64,000 nucleotides of DNA from Sutterella wadsworthensis (GCF_003315195.1 NZ_QNRV01000002.1:99356-163355); one strand, 5' to 3'. Counted from the stretch's first letter, positions 1 through 8,855 are shown. Notes: generated by a model from the sequence alone, not told the origin. A program made the numbers and translations.

Positions 1-240
1 AAATTCCCAAGAATTCCCAAAGGCAAATTGCCTGCGAAGCCTACTCGCAGTAAGCATTCCCAAAATTCCCAAAATTCCCACGATGAAATCGCTTCGCTAG
101 GTCTGTTCAGAGGGGCTTGAAATGGGTATTAGCCGGCTGATGGTAAAGATTGATGATTCTCATCGTGAGCGTGTCGACGATTGAAAGTTCTGGCAGGCTC
201 TAATATGTCATTGAGGGTTCATGGCGGTGCGCCCTAGGCG
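1..240. other. Left-edge non-coding stretch with short tandem repeats
   Basis: No convincing gene is seen. The first 80 bases hold repeated ATTCCCAA units: two near 3-20 and a 9-bp tandem ATTCCCAAA at 56-64 and 65-73 with a partial third. Between them lie a small palindrome, GGCAAATTGCC at 22-32, and an inverted repeat CTGCGA/TCGCAG at 32-37 and 45-50. This could be the 3' end of a unit lying outside the window. Its role is unknown. Confidence 0.5.
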
Positions 241-250
241 GGGTTTGTGT

Positions 251-439
251 TATTCTCCGGCACCTGAAAGCGCGACAAGGTGAGCTGTATTCGCGCTTCC
301 TAGCCTTTCGTTTTTAGTACACAAGAAGGTACACGGAAACGATGGTTTCTTGAGATTTCCATAAATATCAAGTGGCGCGTGTCCCTGTCGCGGGACCATT
401 TTTATCAAGCCGCTTCGCCCTTTCGGCGGGCGGCTTTTT
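251..439 (+). promoter_or_regulatory. Candidate structured leader with terminator upstream of DUF971-ubiE
   Basis: A -10-like TATTCT at 251-256 is followed by about 180 non-coding bases with paired elements: AAGCGCG/CGCGCTT (268-274 and 292-298), CAAGAA/TTCTTG arms around 320-355, and two terminator-like hairpins at 381-403 and 407-439. The second ends in a T run only 20 bases before the DUF971 ATG, which leaves no room for another promoter. Either an independent small RNA ends here with read-through, or the element attenuates transcription of DUF971-ubiE. I do not recognise a known RNA family such as 6S or a named riboswitch. Confidence 0.3.
407..439 (+). terminator. Rho-independent terminator-like hairpin before DUF971
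   Basis: Arms AAGCCGC (407-413) and GCGGCTT (430-436) close over an inner CGCC/GGCG pair and run into TTTTT at 435-439. A weaker hairpin, GTCCC/GGGAC at 381-396 with its own T run, stands just before it. Confidence 0.6.
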
Positions 440-459
440 GCTTGTTCAGGATTCAAGCT

Positions 460-879
460 ATGAAAGTCCCCGTTCAAGTGCTTGTGCATCAGAAGACTCG
501 CACGCTCGAACTTATTTATCAAAATAATGCTCGTGCGGTTTTTCCCTTTGAGTTTCTGCGTGTGTTTTCTCCGTCTGCTGAAGTTCAGGGGCACTCTCCT
601 GACGAAGCTGTTCTGCAAGTAGGAAAGGCGGAAGTGGGATTGAAAGGAGTAGAGCCCGTGGGACAGTATGCTCTCAGGCTTCTCTATGACGATGGTCACG
701 ATTCAGGCGTCTACAGTTGGGACTATTTTGAGAAGCTTGATCATGAGCGTGATGTGCTTTGGCAGAAATACCTTGAAGAACTAGAAAAAGTGGGTGCTTC
801 ACGCGATCCTCATGATCCTAGAAATGCTCCTTTTGTGACAAAAAATAGACCTCCGCACGGTGGCTGCGGACATGCCTAA
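460..879 (+). CDS. DUF971 family protein
   Basis: A 139-residue protein of the DUF971 family, related to the N-terminal domain of gamma-butyrobetaine hydroxylase and often found beside ubiE in betaproteobacteria. The biochemical role is not established. It shows the family's beta-rich pattern, with an FPFEFLR segment near residue 30, a later YxLRLLYDDGHDSGVYSW-like block, and a C-terminal tail with an HGGCGHA ending that could bind a metal. I chose the ATG at 460 because an AGGA sits upstream and the longer reading runs into the terminator. ubiE starts 23 bases downstream, so the two are probably one operon. Confidence 0.85.
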   Translation: MKVPVQVLVHQKTRTLELIYQNNARAVFPFEFLRVFSPSAEVQGHSPDEAVLQVGKAEVGLKGVEPVGQYALRLLYDDGHDSGVYSWDYFEKLDHERDVLWQKYLEELEKVGASRDPHDPRNAPFVTKNRPPHGGCGHA

Positions 880-902
880 TCCCTCAATCATTTGAAGATA
901 AA

Positions 903-1667
903 ATGACGGATAAATCGAAAAAAAACGTGAGTGAAGCGGAAAAACAAATTGATTTTGGGTTCATTAAAGTTGAAGAAGCCAAAAAAGAAGAGAAGGTTCG
1001 TGAGGTTTTTGATAGTGTGGCCCCGAAGTACGATCTAATGAATGACATACTCAGCTTTGGTATGCATCGTGGTTGGAAGCACCGTTGCATTCGAGAGGCG
1101 GAAGTCACTCGGGGCATGAAGCTACTGGATATCGCAAGCGGGACCTGTGATCTGGCAATTGCTTTTGCACATCGGACAAATGCAGAAAATATTACCGCTA
1201 CCGATATCAACTATGAAATGCTCAGCTATGGCCGTCAACGTTTGGAACAATTAGGCCTCAATTGTCAGGTGATACAGGCAGACGCTGAACATCTTCCTTT
1301 TGAAGACAATGCGTTCGATCGTGTGACGGTGTCTTTTGGCATCCGTAATATGACTCACAAGGATCGTGCTTTGGCTGAGATGCTCCGCGTACTCAAACCG
1401 GGTGGAAAGCTTTTGGTGCTTGAATTTTCCAAGTGTGCTCCTCTCTTAAAGCCTTTTTACGATTTTTACTCGTTTCACTTCATGCCCTGGTTGGGAGGAA
1501 AAATTGCAGGAGATGCTGATTCTTATAGATATTTAGCTGAATCTATTCGCATGCACCCTGATCAGCCAACCTTTGCAAATCTAATGCGATCAGTCGGGTT
1601 TTCTCGTGTGAAGTGGCACAATCTGACTTTCGGAGTTTGCGCGCTCCACATCGGTATCAAGCCATAA
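903..1667 (+). CDS. ubiE: Ubiquinone/menaquinone biosynthesis C-methyltransferase UbiE
   Basis: Class I SAM-dependent methyltransferase of 254 residues that C-methylates demethylmenaquinol and/or the ubiquinone precursor on the inner face of the membrane. The N-terminal VREVFDSVAPKYDLMNDILS block (about 32-51) and the later VSFGIRNM and KPGGKLLVLEFS blocks are diagnostic of the family. Motif I reads LLDIASGTCDLA (about 74-85); most members have a GGTGD core, so a Ser and a Cys replace two glycines. The start follows a GAAG and gives the usual family length. Since cytochrome bd and NapGH both use quinol, this enzyme supplies the local respiratory genes. Confidence 0.95.
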   Translation: MTDKSKKNVSEAEKQIDFGFIKVEEAKKEEKVREVFDSVAPKYDLMNDILSFGMHRGWKHRCIREAEVTRGMKLLDIASGTCDLAIAFAHRTNAENITATDINYEMLSYGRQRLEQLGLNCQVIQADAEHLPFEDNAFDRVTVSFGIRNMTHKDRALAEMLRVLKPGGKLLVLEFSKCAPLLKPFYDFYSFHFMPWLGGKIAGDADSYRYLAESIRMHPDQPTFANLMRSVGFSRVKWHNLTFGVCALHIGIKP

Positions 1668-1750
1668 AAATGCGCTCTTAGCGATCGGATTCCCCGATTG
1701 ATCCCCTGCGGCGAGAGACCCGTCGCATCGACTTCTCAAAGGAAAAGTTA

Positions 1751-2743
1751 ATGAAGAATCTCATCGCAGCCCTCGTCGTCTGTGTAGCCCTTGCTACCAC
1801 GTCGTTCGATGCTGATGCAGCTAAACGCTTCGGCGGTGGAGCAAGTTTTGGCAAGGCCGCTCCCACCTTCTCGCAGCGTGCTCCGACAGCTGCTCCGGCG
1901 GCGCCTTCAGCACAGCCTAGAGCTAATCAAGCTCAGCCCAAGGCGGCTCCGGCACCAACACCAGCACAAAAACCATCCATGATGCGCAGTGTGCTTGGTG
2001 GTATCGCTGCAGCGCTTGGCATTACTGCACTCTTGAGTCTTCTCGGTATTAATGGTGCAGGGATTTCCAGTCTGATTACTGGTTTACTGCTTGCAGTTGT
2101 GGTCTTTTTTGTTGTGCGCATGTTCCTGATGCGCCGTCGTCCTCAAACTGCAGGTGGCCCAGCTGGATCCAATCCGTTTGACCAACAGCGTCAGACTGAT
2201 ATGGAGCAGACTATGCAGCGCGAGTCGAATTCTGCTCCCCAGCAAAACTGCCAACAGTCGCAGGGGGGTGTTCGTAGCGGCAGTCTCATGGATCAATTAA
2301 TGGGAGGCGCTGCTTCGGAATCTTCCAGCACTGCCGAGAGCTCCGGACTTGTCGATGTGACGCCTGTAGATTTTGATCGTGAAGGATTCTTGAAGACGGC
2401 CCGCGACAACTACCTAAAGCTTCAACAAGCCTGGGATACAGGTAATGTGATAGAGATTTCTGACTTCACGTCAAATGAAATTTTTACTGCCGTGACGCAT
2501 CAGTTGCGTGAGCGCAAGGGTGAGGTTTACCACACCGAAGTGAAAACTTTGGAAAATGAACTCCTTGGCATCGCTCAGCAGGACGGTACCTACTATGCAA
2601 GTGTTCGCTTCTCTGGTTCGCTTGTCGTAAATGGAGAACCTGAAACCTTTGATGAAATCTGGGTGCTTGAAAAACCTGTGACAGGGACTGGTGGTTGGCT
2701 TCTATGTGCCATTCGCCAAAACGAATCTAGTGCACAGGCATAA
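1751..2743 (+). CDS. Tim44-like domain membrane protein
   Basis: A 330-residue protein with a signal peptide (about 1-23), the RFGGGASFGK motif typical of this bacterial family just after cleavage, a Pro/Ala/Gln-rich linker (35-78), two hydrophobic segments (about 81-100 and 105-126) followed by a positive RRR, a Gln/Ser-rich spacer, and a C-terminal Tim44-like fold (about 205-328). Relatives regularly follow ubiE in betaproteobacteria but their function is unknown. The start has a good GGAAAAG ribosome site. No ubiJ or ubiB follows here, although these are the usual next genes in many relatives. Confidence 0.88.
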   Translation: MKNLIAALVVCVALATTSFDADAAKRFGGGASFGKAAPTFSQRAPTAAPAAPSAQPRANQAQPKAAPAPTPAQKPSMMRSVLGGIAAALGITALLSLLGINGAGISSLITGLLLAVVVFFVVRMFLMRRRPQTAGGPAGSNPFDQQRQTDMEQTMQRESNSAPQQNCQQSQGGVRSGSLMDQLMGGAASESSSTAESSGLVDVTPVDFDREGFLKTARDNYLKLQQAWDTGNVIEISDFTSNEIFTAVTHQLRERKGEVYHTEVKTLENELLGIAQQDGTYYASVRFSGSLVVNGEPETFDEIWVLEKPVTGTGGWLLCAIRQNESSAQA

Positions 2744-2750
2744 AGTTGAA

Positions 2751-2766
2751 TTATTGTCGACAATAA
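2751..2766. repeat. 16-bp perfect palindrome after the Tim44-like gene
   Basis: TTATTGTCGACAATAA is a perfect palindrome eight bases after the stop codon. It could be a protein-binding site or part of the 3' untranslated region. Nothing in the sequence decides between these. Confidence 0.5.
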
Positions 2767-2838
2767 GCGATCGGATGGTCGGCATAAAATAGCATACAGG
2801 GCCATAAACGCTTTCCAGAACTTATTGTTAACTAGTTG

Positions 2839-2878
2839 AATGCACTGCATTTTTTAGCGAATGCAGTGCATTTTTTTT
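2839..2878 (+). terminator. Strong intrinsic terminator
   Basis: Perfect 13-bp arms, AATGCACTGCATT (2839-2851) and AATGCAGTGCATT (2860-2872), are followed by eight T residues. It ends the ubiE/Tim44-like transcript. Confidence 0.92.
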
Positions 2879-3028
2879 GATCTCGATAAAGTCTTGCCCG
2901 ATTCCTGACTTCAGGGAATACATTAGGGGGCATGAGAGGCGCGTATTTGGGGTGTGAAACCTAAAATGCGCGAGAAATAAATCTTACGGTTTTCCGTTCA
3001 ACGTCGTTTTTATAAGGATTAGGAAGAG

Positions 3029-4540
3029 ATGACGCTGACTGGTTTTGTCCTGCTCTATATCGTTGCTACGATTGCTATCGGTGTTATTGCAGCGACTCGT
3101 GTCAAGAACACGAGTGACTTTGCTCTCGCCGGCCGCAGCCTCCCGCTGCCTATGGTCATTACGGCAACTTTTGCGACATGGTTCGGCTCAGAAACGATTC
3201 TTGGGCTTCCTGGACGCTTCATTGAAAGCGGAATTGCCGGGGTGATCGAAGAGCCTTTTGGGTCAGGCATGGCACTGATCCTGGTGGGTACGTTTTTTGC
3301 TCACAAACTCTATAAGCAGAACATCCTTACGCTTGGTGACTACTATCGTGATCGTTACGGGCGCTCTGTAGAGTTGCTTTGTTCAGTCGCGATTGTTATC
3401 AGTTACCTTGGCTGGGTAGGCGCTCAAGTAACGGCGCTTGGTCTAGTCATTAATCTGATCACTGAAGGCGCAGTCTCGATGACCACCGGTATGGTGATTG
3501 GGGCGGCTGTGGTATTGGCTTATACGATGGTCGGCGGCATGTGGTCGGTAGCGATGACGGACTTTGTGCAGATGATAGTCATCGTTGTAGGTCTTGTTGC
3601 CATCCTGTGGTTTGCGACCGACCTTGCTGGCGGCATGGATAAGGTTGTCGACTATGCCCGCGGACGCGACCTCTTTCACGCATTTCCTGAACCCACGACC
3701 ACTGGCTGGCTCTTTTGGATTTCAGCTGCGATGACGATGATGATCGGTTCAATTCCTCAGCAAGACGTTTTTCAGCGCGTCATGTCTGCAAAGAATTTGC
3801 CGACGGCAGTTGCAGGTCCCATCCTTGGGGGATCGTTTTACATTCTTTTTGCTTTCGTGCCGATGTTCATCGTTGTTGCCGCCATTCTTGTAATGCCGGA
3901 TGCCGCTGAAAAGATGTTGTCTGAGGATCCGCAGCAGCTTCTTCCGACGCTCGTGCGCGATTACATGCCGATGTGGCTGCGTGTAGTATTTTTCGGTGCT
4001 GTGCTCTCGGCTGTTATGTCGACGGCCTCTGCGACGATGCTGGCTCCATCCACAATTTTTGTTGAGAATGTGCTTCGTCACTTTATGAAAATCGACGATC
4101 GCAATATGCTTCGAGCCATGCGCCTCTCCGTCGCTGTTTTCGCTGTTTGCGTTCTATCCTATTCGATCGCGCTTGAGGGGGCAGCTATTTATGACATGGT
4201 GGCAATGGCTTATCAGTTTCCGGTTGTAGGAGCTTTCTGGCCGCTCGTTTGCGGACTTTATTGGAAGAAGGCTACGCGTCTGGGCTGCTACATTTCGATT
4301 TTCCTTGGTAGCGCAGTCTGGGTGGTGCTTACCTGGTCAGCTTTAGGTGAAGTGTTTCCGAATGTCTTGGGTGGCTTTATTGCTGCTGGCTTCGGTATGG
4401 TTGTGGGGTCTTTGCTTCCGACCGCCGACAATAAAAAGTTTTTAGCTGAGCGCCATCGCAATCTCATGAGTCGTCCGGTTGATGCGGAGGTTGGTCGCGG
4501 TCGCCTTCCTGCAGTTGTGACGGTTTCAGCCTCGATTTGA
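3029..4540 (+). CDS. Sodium:solute symporter (SSS family)
   Basis: A 503-residue polytopic inner-membrane protein of the SSS family, which couples Na+ entry to uptake of a small organic solute. It has about 13 hydrophobic segments, the early DFALAGRSLP block (about residue 30) and the LTLGDYYRDRYGR block (about 100), both typical of PutP/PanF-like proteins. The substrate cannot be told from sequence alone. The start has a strong AGGAAGAG site. It stands alone between two terminators; the 150-base leader contains an imperfect hairpin at about 2938-2971 of unknown role. Confidence 0.9.
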   Translation: MTLTGFVLLYIVATIAIGVIAATRVKNTSDFALAGRSLPLPMVITATFATWFGSETILGLPGRFIESGIAGVIEEPFGSGMALILVGTFFAHKLYKQNILTLGDYYRDRYGRSVELLCSVAIVISYLGWVGAQVTALGLVINLITEGAVSMTTGMVIGAAVVLAYTMVGGMWSVAMTDFVQMIVIVVGLVAILWFATDLAGGMDKVVDYARGRDLFHAFPEPTTTGWLFWISAAMTMMIGSIPQQDVFQRVMSAKNLPTAVAGPILGGSFYILFAFVPMFIVVAAILVMPDAAEKMLSEDPQQLLPTLVRDYMPMWLRVVFFGAVLSAVMSTASATMLAPSTIFVENVLRHFMKIDDRNMLRAMRLSVAVFAVCVLSYSIALEGAAIYDMVAMAYQFPVVGAFWPLVCGLYWKKATRLGCYISIFLGSAVWVVLTWSALGEVFPNVLGGFIAAGFGMVVGSLLPTADNKKFLAERHRNLMSRPVDAEVGRGRLPAVVTVSASI

Positions 4541-4570
4541 TCATTCAAGGCTTTCTTTTACGAGTGATTG

Positions 4571-4603
4571 GAAGGGCTCTGCTTCGGCAGAGCCCTTCGT
4601 TCG
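4571..4603. terminator. Hairpin terminator with UUCG loop
   Basis: Perfect 12-bp arms, GAAGGGCTCTGC (4571-4582) and GCAGAGCCCTTC (4587-4598), close over a TTCG tetraloop. The T tract is poor (GTTCGTT), so termination may be partial. Confidence 0.75.
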
Positions 4604-4640
4604 TTAGAATTCGCTCCATTCATACAGTCTGGGATTCATC

Positions 4641-6005
4641 ATGAACGTAGTTGTTCTCGCTGCAGGTAAAGGCAAACGTATGCACTCTAGTTTGCCCAAA
4701 GTGCTTCAGGCGCTTGCTGGGCGCCCGCTGCTTGACCATGTACTTGATGCCACGGCGGGCTTAGCCGATCATCCGCGAGTGGTTGTGATTGGGCATGCTG
4801 CTGATATCGTGAGAAAGCATTACGAGGGCCGCACAGATATCGTCTTTGCATTTCAGCAGGAACAGCTAGGTACGGGGCATGCACTTATGCAGGCGCTGGC
4901 AGCAATTAACCCCGAAGATCCCTTGACGCTGGTCTGTTTGGGGGACGTACCATTGTTATCCCAAAAGACGCTGATGGCCATGGCTGAGGCGGGAGCTGAT
5001 GGCAGTTTAGTATTACTAACAGTAGAGCTTTCGGATCCAACAGGATATGGACGCATTGTGCGCAATGCTTCAGGTGCCGTAGCTTCAATCGTTGAGGAAA
5101 AAGATGCTTCCTCCGAAGAAAAACGAATTTGTGAAGTGAATACCGGCATCATGTGCCTCCCGACAGCTCATCTTGCTGATTGGCTCAGTCGTCTGAAAAA
5201 TCAAAACGCTCAAGGGGAGTACTACCTTACCGATGTGATTGGTCTCGCCTTTAATGACGGCGTGTCGATTACAACAGTCCATCCAGAGCATGTCTGGGAG
5301 GTCGAAGGAATCAACTCCAAATCACAGCTTGCACGGCTTGAAAGGGTGTGGCAGCGAGTGCAGGCTGAACGACTTCTTGAGGCCGGTGTGACGATTATTG
5401 ACCCCGATCGATTCGATTTGCGCGGTGAACTCACTTGCGGACAAGATGTGGAAATCGATGTGAATGTCGTCTTTGAGGGACGAGTCGTGATTGGCAGCAA
5501 TGTAAAGATTGGTGCCAACTGCGTCATCAGGGATGCCCAGATAGCCGATGGTGTACAGATTCTTCCGTTCTGCCACATTGATGGTGCATCAGTAGGGACG
5601 GGAAGCCGAGTGGGTCCATACTCTCGCCTTCGCCCTGGCGCCAAACTCCTGGGAGAAAACCACATTGGTAACTTCGTTGAGGTGAAAAAGTCTGTGGTGG
5701 GGCTTTCAAGCAAAGTGAACCATCTCACTTATATCGGAGACGCTTCAATCGGCGAACGCGTCAACATTGGAGCGGGGACTATTACCTGTAATTACGATGG
5801 CGTAAATAAATTTCGCACTGAGATCGGTGATGATGCCTTTATTGGTTCAGGTACTGAACTTGTCGCTCCTGTCTTGGTTGGTGCTGGTGCCACAGTGGGG
5901 GCGGGCACAACAGTGACGCGTTCTGTTCCTGCAGGCAAACTGGTGGTTGGCCGTGCGAGGCAGATAGTGGTGGAAGGGTGGACTCGCCCGGTGAAAAAGA
6001 ACTGA
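4641..6005 (+). CDS. glmU: Bifunctional UDP-GlcNAc pyrophosphorylase / GlcN-1-P acetyltransferase
   Basis: GlmU of 454 residues makes UDP-N-acetylglucosamine for peptidoglycan and lipopolysaccharide in the cytoplasm. The N-terminal nucleotidyltransferase carries LAAGKGKRM (6-14) and a CLGDVPLL metal-binding block (about 95-102). The C-terminal half is a left-handed beta-helix with hexapeptide repeats from about residue 250, ending in the acetyltransferase blocks around HLTYIGDASIGERVNIGAGT. glmS, which makes the preceding intermediate, starts 21 bases downstream in the same operon. Confidence 0.97.
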   Translation: MNVVVLAAGKGKRMHSSLPKVLQALAGRPLLDHVLDATAGLADHPRVVVIGHAADIVRKHYEGRTDIVFAFQQEQLGTGHALMQALAAINPEDPLTLVCLGDVPLLSQKTLMAMAEAGADGSLVLLTVELSDPTGYGRIVRNASGAVASIVEEKDASSEEKRICEVNTGIMCLPTAHLADWLSRLKNQNAQGEYYLTDVIGLAFNDGVSITTVHPEHVWEVEGINSKSQLARLERVWQRVQAERLLEAGVTIIDPDRFDLRGELTCGQDVEIDVNVVFEGRVVIGSNVKIGANCVIRDAQIADGVQILPFCHIDGASVGTGSRVGPYSRLRPGAKLLGENHIGNFVEVKKSVVGLSSKVNHLTYIGDASIGERVNIGAGTITCNYDGVNKFRTEIGDDAFIGSGTELVAPVLVGAGATVGAGTTVTRSVPAGKLVVGRARQIVVEGWTRPVKKN

Positions 6006-6026
6006 TTGAATTGTGGGAGAAGACAT

Positions 6027-7847
6027 ATGTGTGGCATTGTGGCTGCGGCAGCTCGTCGTAACGTCGTTCCGTTGCTTATTGAAGGGTTGCGGCGATTGGA
6101 GTATCGGGGTTATGACTCCTGCGGCATAGCCACCGTTGGCGATGATGGGCTCCGCCGCGCACGTTCAACTCAGCGAGTTGCCGAATTAGCGCGACAGGCT
6201 AAAGAACTCAATGCTCCGACAGGGATTGCACATACGCGATGGGCCACTCATGGAGCACCAGAAGTCTGCAATGCTCACCCCCACTTTTCCCGTGGACTCA
6301 TCGGTCTCGTGCACAACGGCATTATTGAAAATTACGAGTCCATTCGAGAGCGTTTGAAGAATCTCGGCTATGACTTCACCAGTCAGACGGATACAGAGAT
6401 GATTGCCCATCTCATTCATTCGAACTATCAAGGTGATCTGCTTGAAGCCGTAAAAAAAAGTGTGCTTGAACTTGCCGGCAGTTACGCGATTGCAGTTATT
6501 TGCAAGGATGAGCCTCATCGAGTCGTTCTGGCTCGTCAGGGTTCTCCTCTTGTAGTAGGTATTGGCAATGGTGAAATGTTTGCAGCTTCAGATGCTATGG
6601 CTGTAGCTGGTATCACTGACCGAATTTTGTATCTCGCAGAGGGTGATGTCTGTGAAATTACACCGGATGCTGTAGATGTTTTCGCTCGAAATGGGAGCGA
6701 ATTTATGTCGGTTGAACGTCCGGTGCGCACAGTTCAGGCCTATTCCCACGCAGTGGATCTGGGACCTTATCGCCATTACATGCAAAAAGAGATTTTCGAG
6801 CAGCCTCGTGCCATCAGCGATACGCTCGAAGGCGTTGCCGGCATTACGCCTAAACTCTTTGGATCAGAGGCCGAGACGGTTTTCACTGGTGTGAAACGTC
6901 TGCTTTTCCTGGCTTGCGGTACTTCTTATTACGCTGCGCTGACGGCAAAATATTGGATTGAGGCTATTGCGGGACTTCATTGCGATGTTGAGATTGCAAG
7001 CGAGTATCGCTACCGTATTTCTGTGCCAGATCCGGACACATTAGTGATAACGATTTCACAGTCTGGAGAGACGGCTGATACATTGGCGGCGCTTCGTCAT
7101 GCTGCCGAGTTGGGAATGACAAAGTCCCTGACGATTTGCAACGTTGCTACATCGGCTATGGTGCGCGAGAGTCGCCTTGCTTATGTGACGCGTGCTGGTG
7201 TAGAAGTCGGTGTTGCGTCAACAAAGGCGTTTACTACTCAACTTACGGCTATCTATCTCTTGGCGCTGACTCTCGCCAAACTCAATGGCCGACTCACGCC
7301 AGAGGACGAAGAAAGAGAACTTAAGGCTTTGCGCCATGTTCCTGCAGCGTTGGGAGCTGTACTTGCTCTTGAGCCTCAGGTGATTGATTGGGCTGAAAGA
7401 TTCGCGCGGAAGGAGCACGCTCTTTTCCTCGGACGAGGCATGCATTATCCGATTGCCTTGGAAGGTGCTTTGAAACTAAAGGAAATCAGCTATATCCACG
7501 CAGAGGCGTATCCAGCAGGTGAATTAAAGCACGGCCCATTGGCACTCGTGGATGAGGATATGCCGGTTGTAACGGTCGCGCCGAATGATCGGCTTCTGGA
7601 GAAACTTAAAAGCAACATGCAGGAAGTCCGTGCCCGAGGGGGCGAACTGTATGTTTTTGCCGATGGGGATAGCAACATCACCTCTGAGGAAAGAGTGCAC
7701 GTCATTCGTTTGCCGGAAAATTACGGCATGCTCTCTCCTATTCTGCACGTCGTACCGCTCCAATTGTTGGCCTATCATGCCGCTCTCGTTTGCGGGACGG
7801 ATGTCGATAAACCAAGGAATCTCGCTAAGAGCGTGACAGTGGAATAA
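6027..7847 (+). CDS. glmS: Glutamine--fructose-6-phosphate aminotransferase (isomerizing)
   Basis: GlmS of 606 residues converts fructose-6-phosphate and glutamine to glucosamine-6-phosphate. The start at 6027 puts the catalytic cysteine at position 2 (MCGIV), as the Ntn glutaminase domain requires, and has a GGGAGAAG site; the longer reading from 6006 would bury this Cys. The glutaminase domain spans about 1-230 and two SIS isomerase domains follow, with ACGTSYYAA and SQSGETADT blocks and the C-terminal KSVTVE end typical of the family. It is the second gene of the glmU-glmS operon. Confidence 0.97.
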   Translation: MCGIVAAAARRNVVPLLIEGLRRLEYRGYDSCGIATVGDDGLRRARSTQRVAELARQAKELNAPTGIAHTRWATHGAPEVCNAHPHFSRGLIGLVHNGIIENYESIRERLKNLGYDFTSQTDTEMIAHLIHSNYQGDLLEAVKKSVLELAGSYAIAVICKDEPHRVVLARQGSPLVVGIGNGEMFAASDAMAVAGITDRILYLAEGDVCEITPDAVDVFARNGSEFMSVERPVRTVQAYSHAVDLGPYRHYMQKEIFEQPRAISDTLEGVAGITPKLFGSEAETVFTGVKRLLFLACGTSYYAALTAKYWIEAIAGLHCDVEIASEYRYRISVPDPDTLVITISQSGETADTLAALRHAAELGMTKSLTICNVATSAMVRESRLAYVTRAGVEVGVASTKAFTTQLTAIYLLALTLAKLNGRLTPEDEERELKALRHVPAALGAVLALEPQVIDWAERFARKEHALFLGRGMHYPIALEGALKLKEISYIHAEAYPAGELKHGPLALVDEDMPVVTVAPNDRLLEKLKSNMQEVRARGGELYVFADGDSNITSEERVHVIRLPENYGMLSPILHVVPLQLLAYHAALVCGTDVDKPRNLAKSVTVE

Positions 7848-7863
7848 GCTGGTTGGAATTCAA

Positions 7864-7909
7864 AGAAAGACCCTATTGGAATAAAGAAGTTTCCAAGGGG
7901 TCTTTTTTA
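7864..7909. terminator. Bidirectional terminator between glmS and the MarC-family gene
   Basis: An AAAGACCCTATTGGAA arm pairs with TTTCCAAGGGGTCTTT and is flanked by A and T tracts. It serves the convergent glmS and MarC-family genes. Confidence 0.85.
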
Positions 7910-7926
7910 TTGAATTCAAGTTGAAG

Positions 7927-8574
7927 TTAGCCACCGGCGATGAAAGTTCGGATGCCAGATCCGACGAACTGAACGCCAATACAGATCAGCAGAAACCCCA
8001 TCAGCTTACCGATGACGAGAGTTCCAGAGGGGCCAAGGCGATTTGAAATGACATCGGAATAGCGCATGATGAACCATGAGAGACTGGTTGCGCACAGAAT
8101 CGCTAGCGCCGTCCATGCAAAAGCGATAGCCATATCGATATAGCCCGGGAGCTCTGCAATTTCTGTAGAAAATCCGATGACCACAGCGATCGTACCGGGA
8201 CCCGCGATACCCGGCATGGCAATGGGGAAAAAAGCATAGTCCTCGCGGTCGCGGCGAACAATCGGCGCTTTGTTCGGAGAATTACCTCCAAAAAGCATTT
8301 GATAGCCAATCGCTGCGACAACGAGACCGCCTGCAATGCGCATCGCACCGTACGAAATGCCAAAAAACGCAAGCAGTACATTGCCGCAGACAAGACTCAC
8401 CAGCATGATGGCTGCAGCATAAATGCCAGCCCAATTAGCTTGTTGACGCCGTCTTTCCTCACTCATGCCTTGTGTAAGACTGATGAAGAGAGGCATTTTG
8501 GATGGCGGATTCGTGATGGTGATGAGCGAGACGAGACCGCCGAGGAAATATTGAAAATGGAGGGCTTCGAACAT
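7927..8574 (-). CDS. MarC family integral membrane protein
   Basis: A 215-residue protein with six predicted membrane segments. The N-terminal ITITNPPSKMPLFISLT block and the central FFPIAMPGIAGPGTIAVVI block are the two matching halves of the MarC (UPF0056) family. The family's function is unresolved; an early link to multiple antibiotic resistance was not upheld. I chose the internal start at 8574 because it places the first membrane helix at the N-terminus and has GGAG upstream. The gene is convergent with glmS. Confidence 0.85.
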   Translation of the reverse strand: MFEALHFQYFLGGLVSLITITNPPSKMPLFISLTQGMSEERRRQQANWAGIYAAAIMLVSLVCGNVLLAFFGISYGAMRIAGGLVVAAIGYQMLFGGNSPNKAPIVRRDREDYAFFPIAMPGIAGPGTIAVVIGFSTEIAELPGYIDMAIAFAWTALAILCATSLSWFIMRYSDVISNRLGPSGTLVIGKLMGFLLICIGVQFVGSGIRTFIAGG

Positions 8575-8748
8575 GGCTCCGGCTTCCCGGAATAAAGCAA
8601 CACGGTGTTCAGTTCGCAGAAGCTGACGCCGCTGAGGATGAAGCTTTTGCAAAAAAGTGCAAATAGAGCTTTCAAACTAGGTAATTCTACCTGTGAACGG
8701 ACTTGGGTTTGGCGAAGAAGCATAAAAGAGGAGTATTAGAAAAACCCC

Positions 8749-8767
8749 GCATACTGTTTTTGTATGC
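8749..8767. promoter_or_regulatory. Inverted repeat GCATAC-N7-GTATGC in the efflux promoter
   Basis: Six-base arms at 8749-8754 and 8762-8767 overlap -10-like hexamers (TATGCT at 8763, TATAAC at 8768). The shape and place fit a regulator site for the RND efflux operon. Confidence 0.45.
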
Positions 8768-8775
8768 TATAACTC

Positions 8776-8806
8776 TGAACTCTTGTTCAAAGTGAACGCA
8801 TGTTCA
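8776..8806. promoter_or_regulatory. Paired TGAAC-N4-GTTCA operators of the efflux operon
   Basis: Two copies of the palindrome TGAAC-N4-GTTCA lie at 8776-8789 and 8793-8806, 17 bases centre to centre, just before the adaptor gene. Palindromes in this position are typical targets for TetR-family dimers. The probable repressor is the last gene of the same operon. Confidence 0.6.
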
Positions 8807-8855
8807 TTTGCACAAACCAAGTTCCATGGATCAGTCAAGTCGGGTTGAGTTGAGA

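Noticed and set aside
1-80. Possible CRISPR array
   Set aside because: Repeat units are only 9-10 bases, adjacent or irregularly spaced, with no spacers of even length and no cas genes in the window.
251-439. 6S RNA or signal recognition particle RNA upstream of DUF971
   Set aside because: No conserved closing stem with central bubble of 6S RNA and no GGAAGCAGCC-type apical motif of 4.5S RNA could be found.
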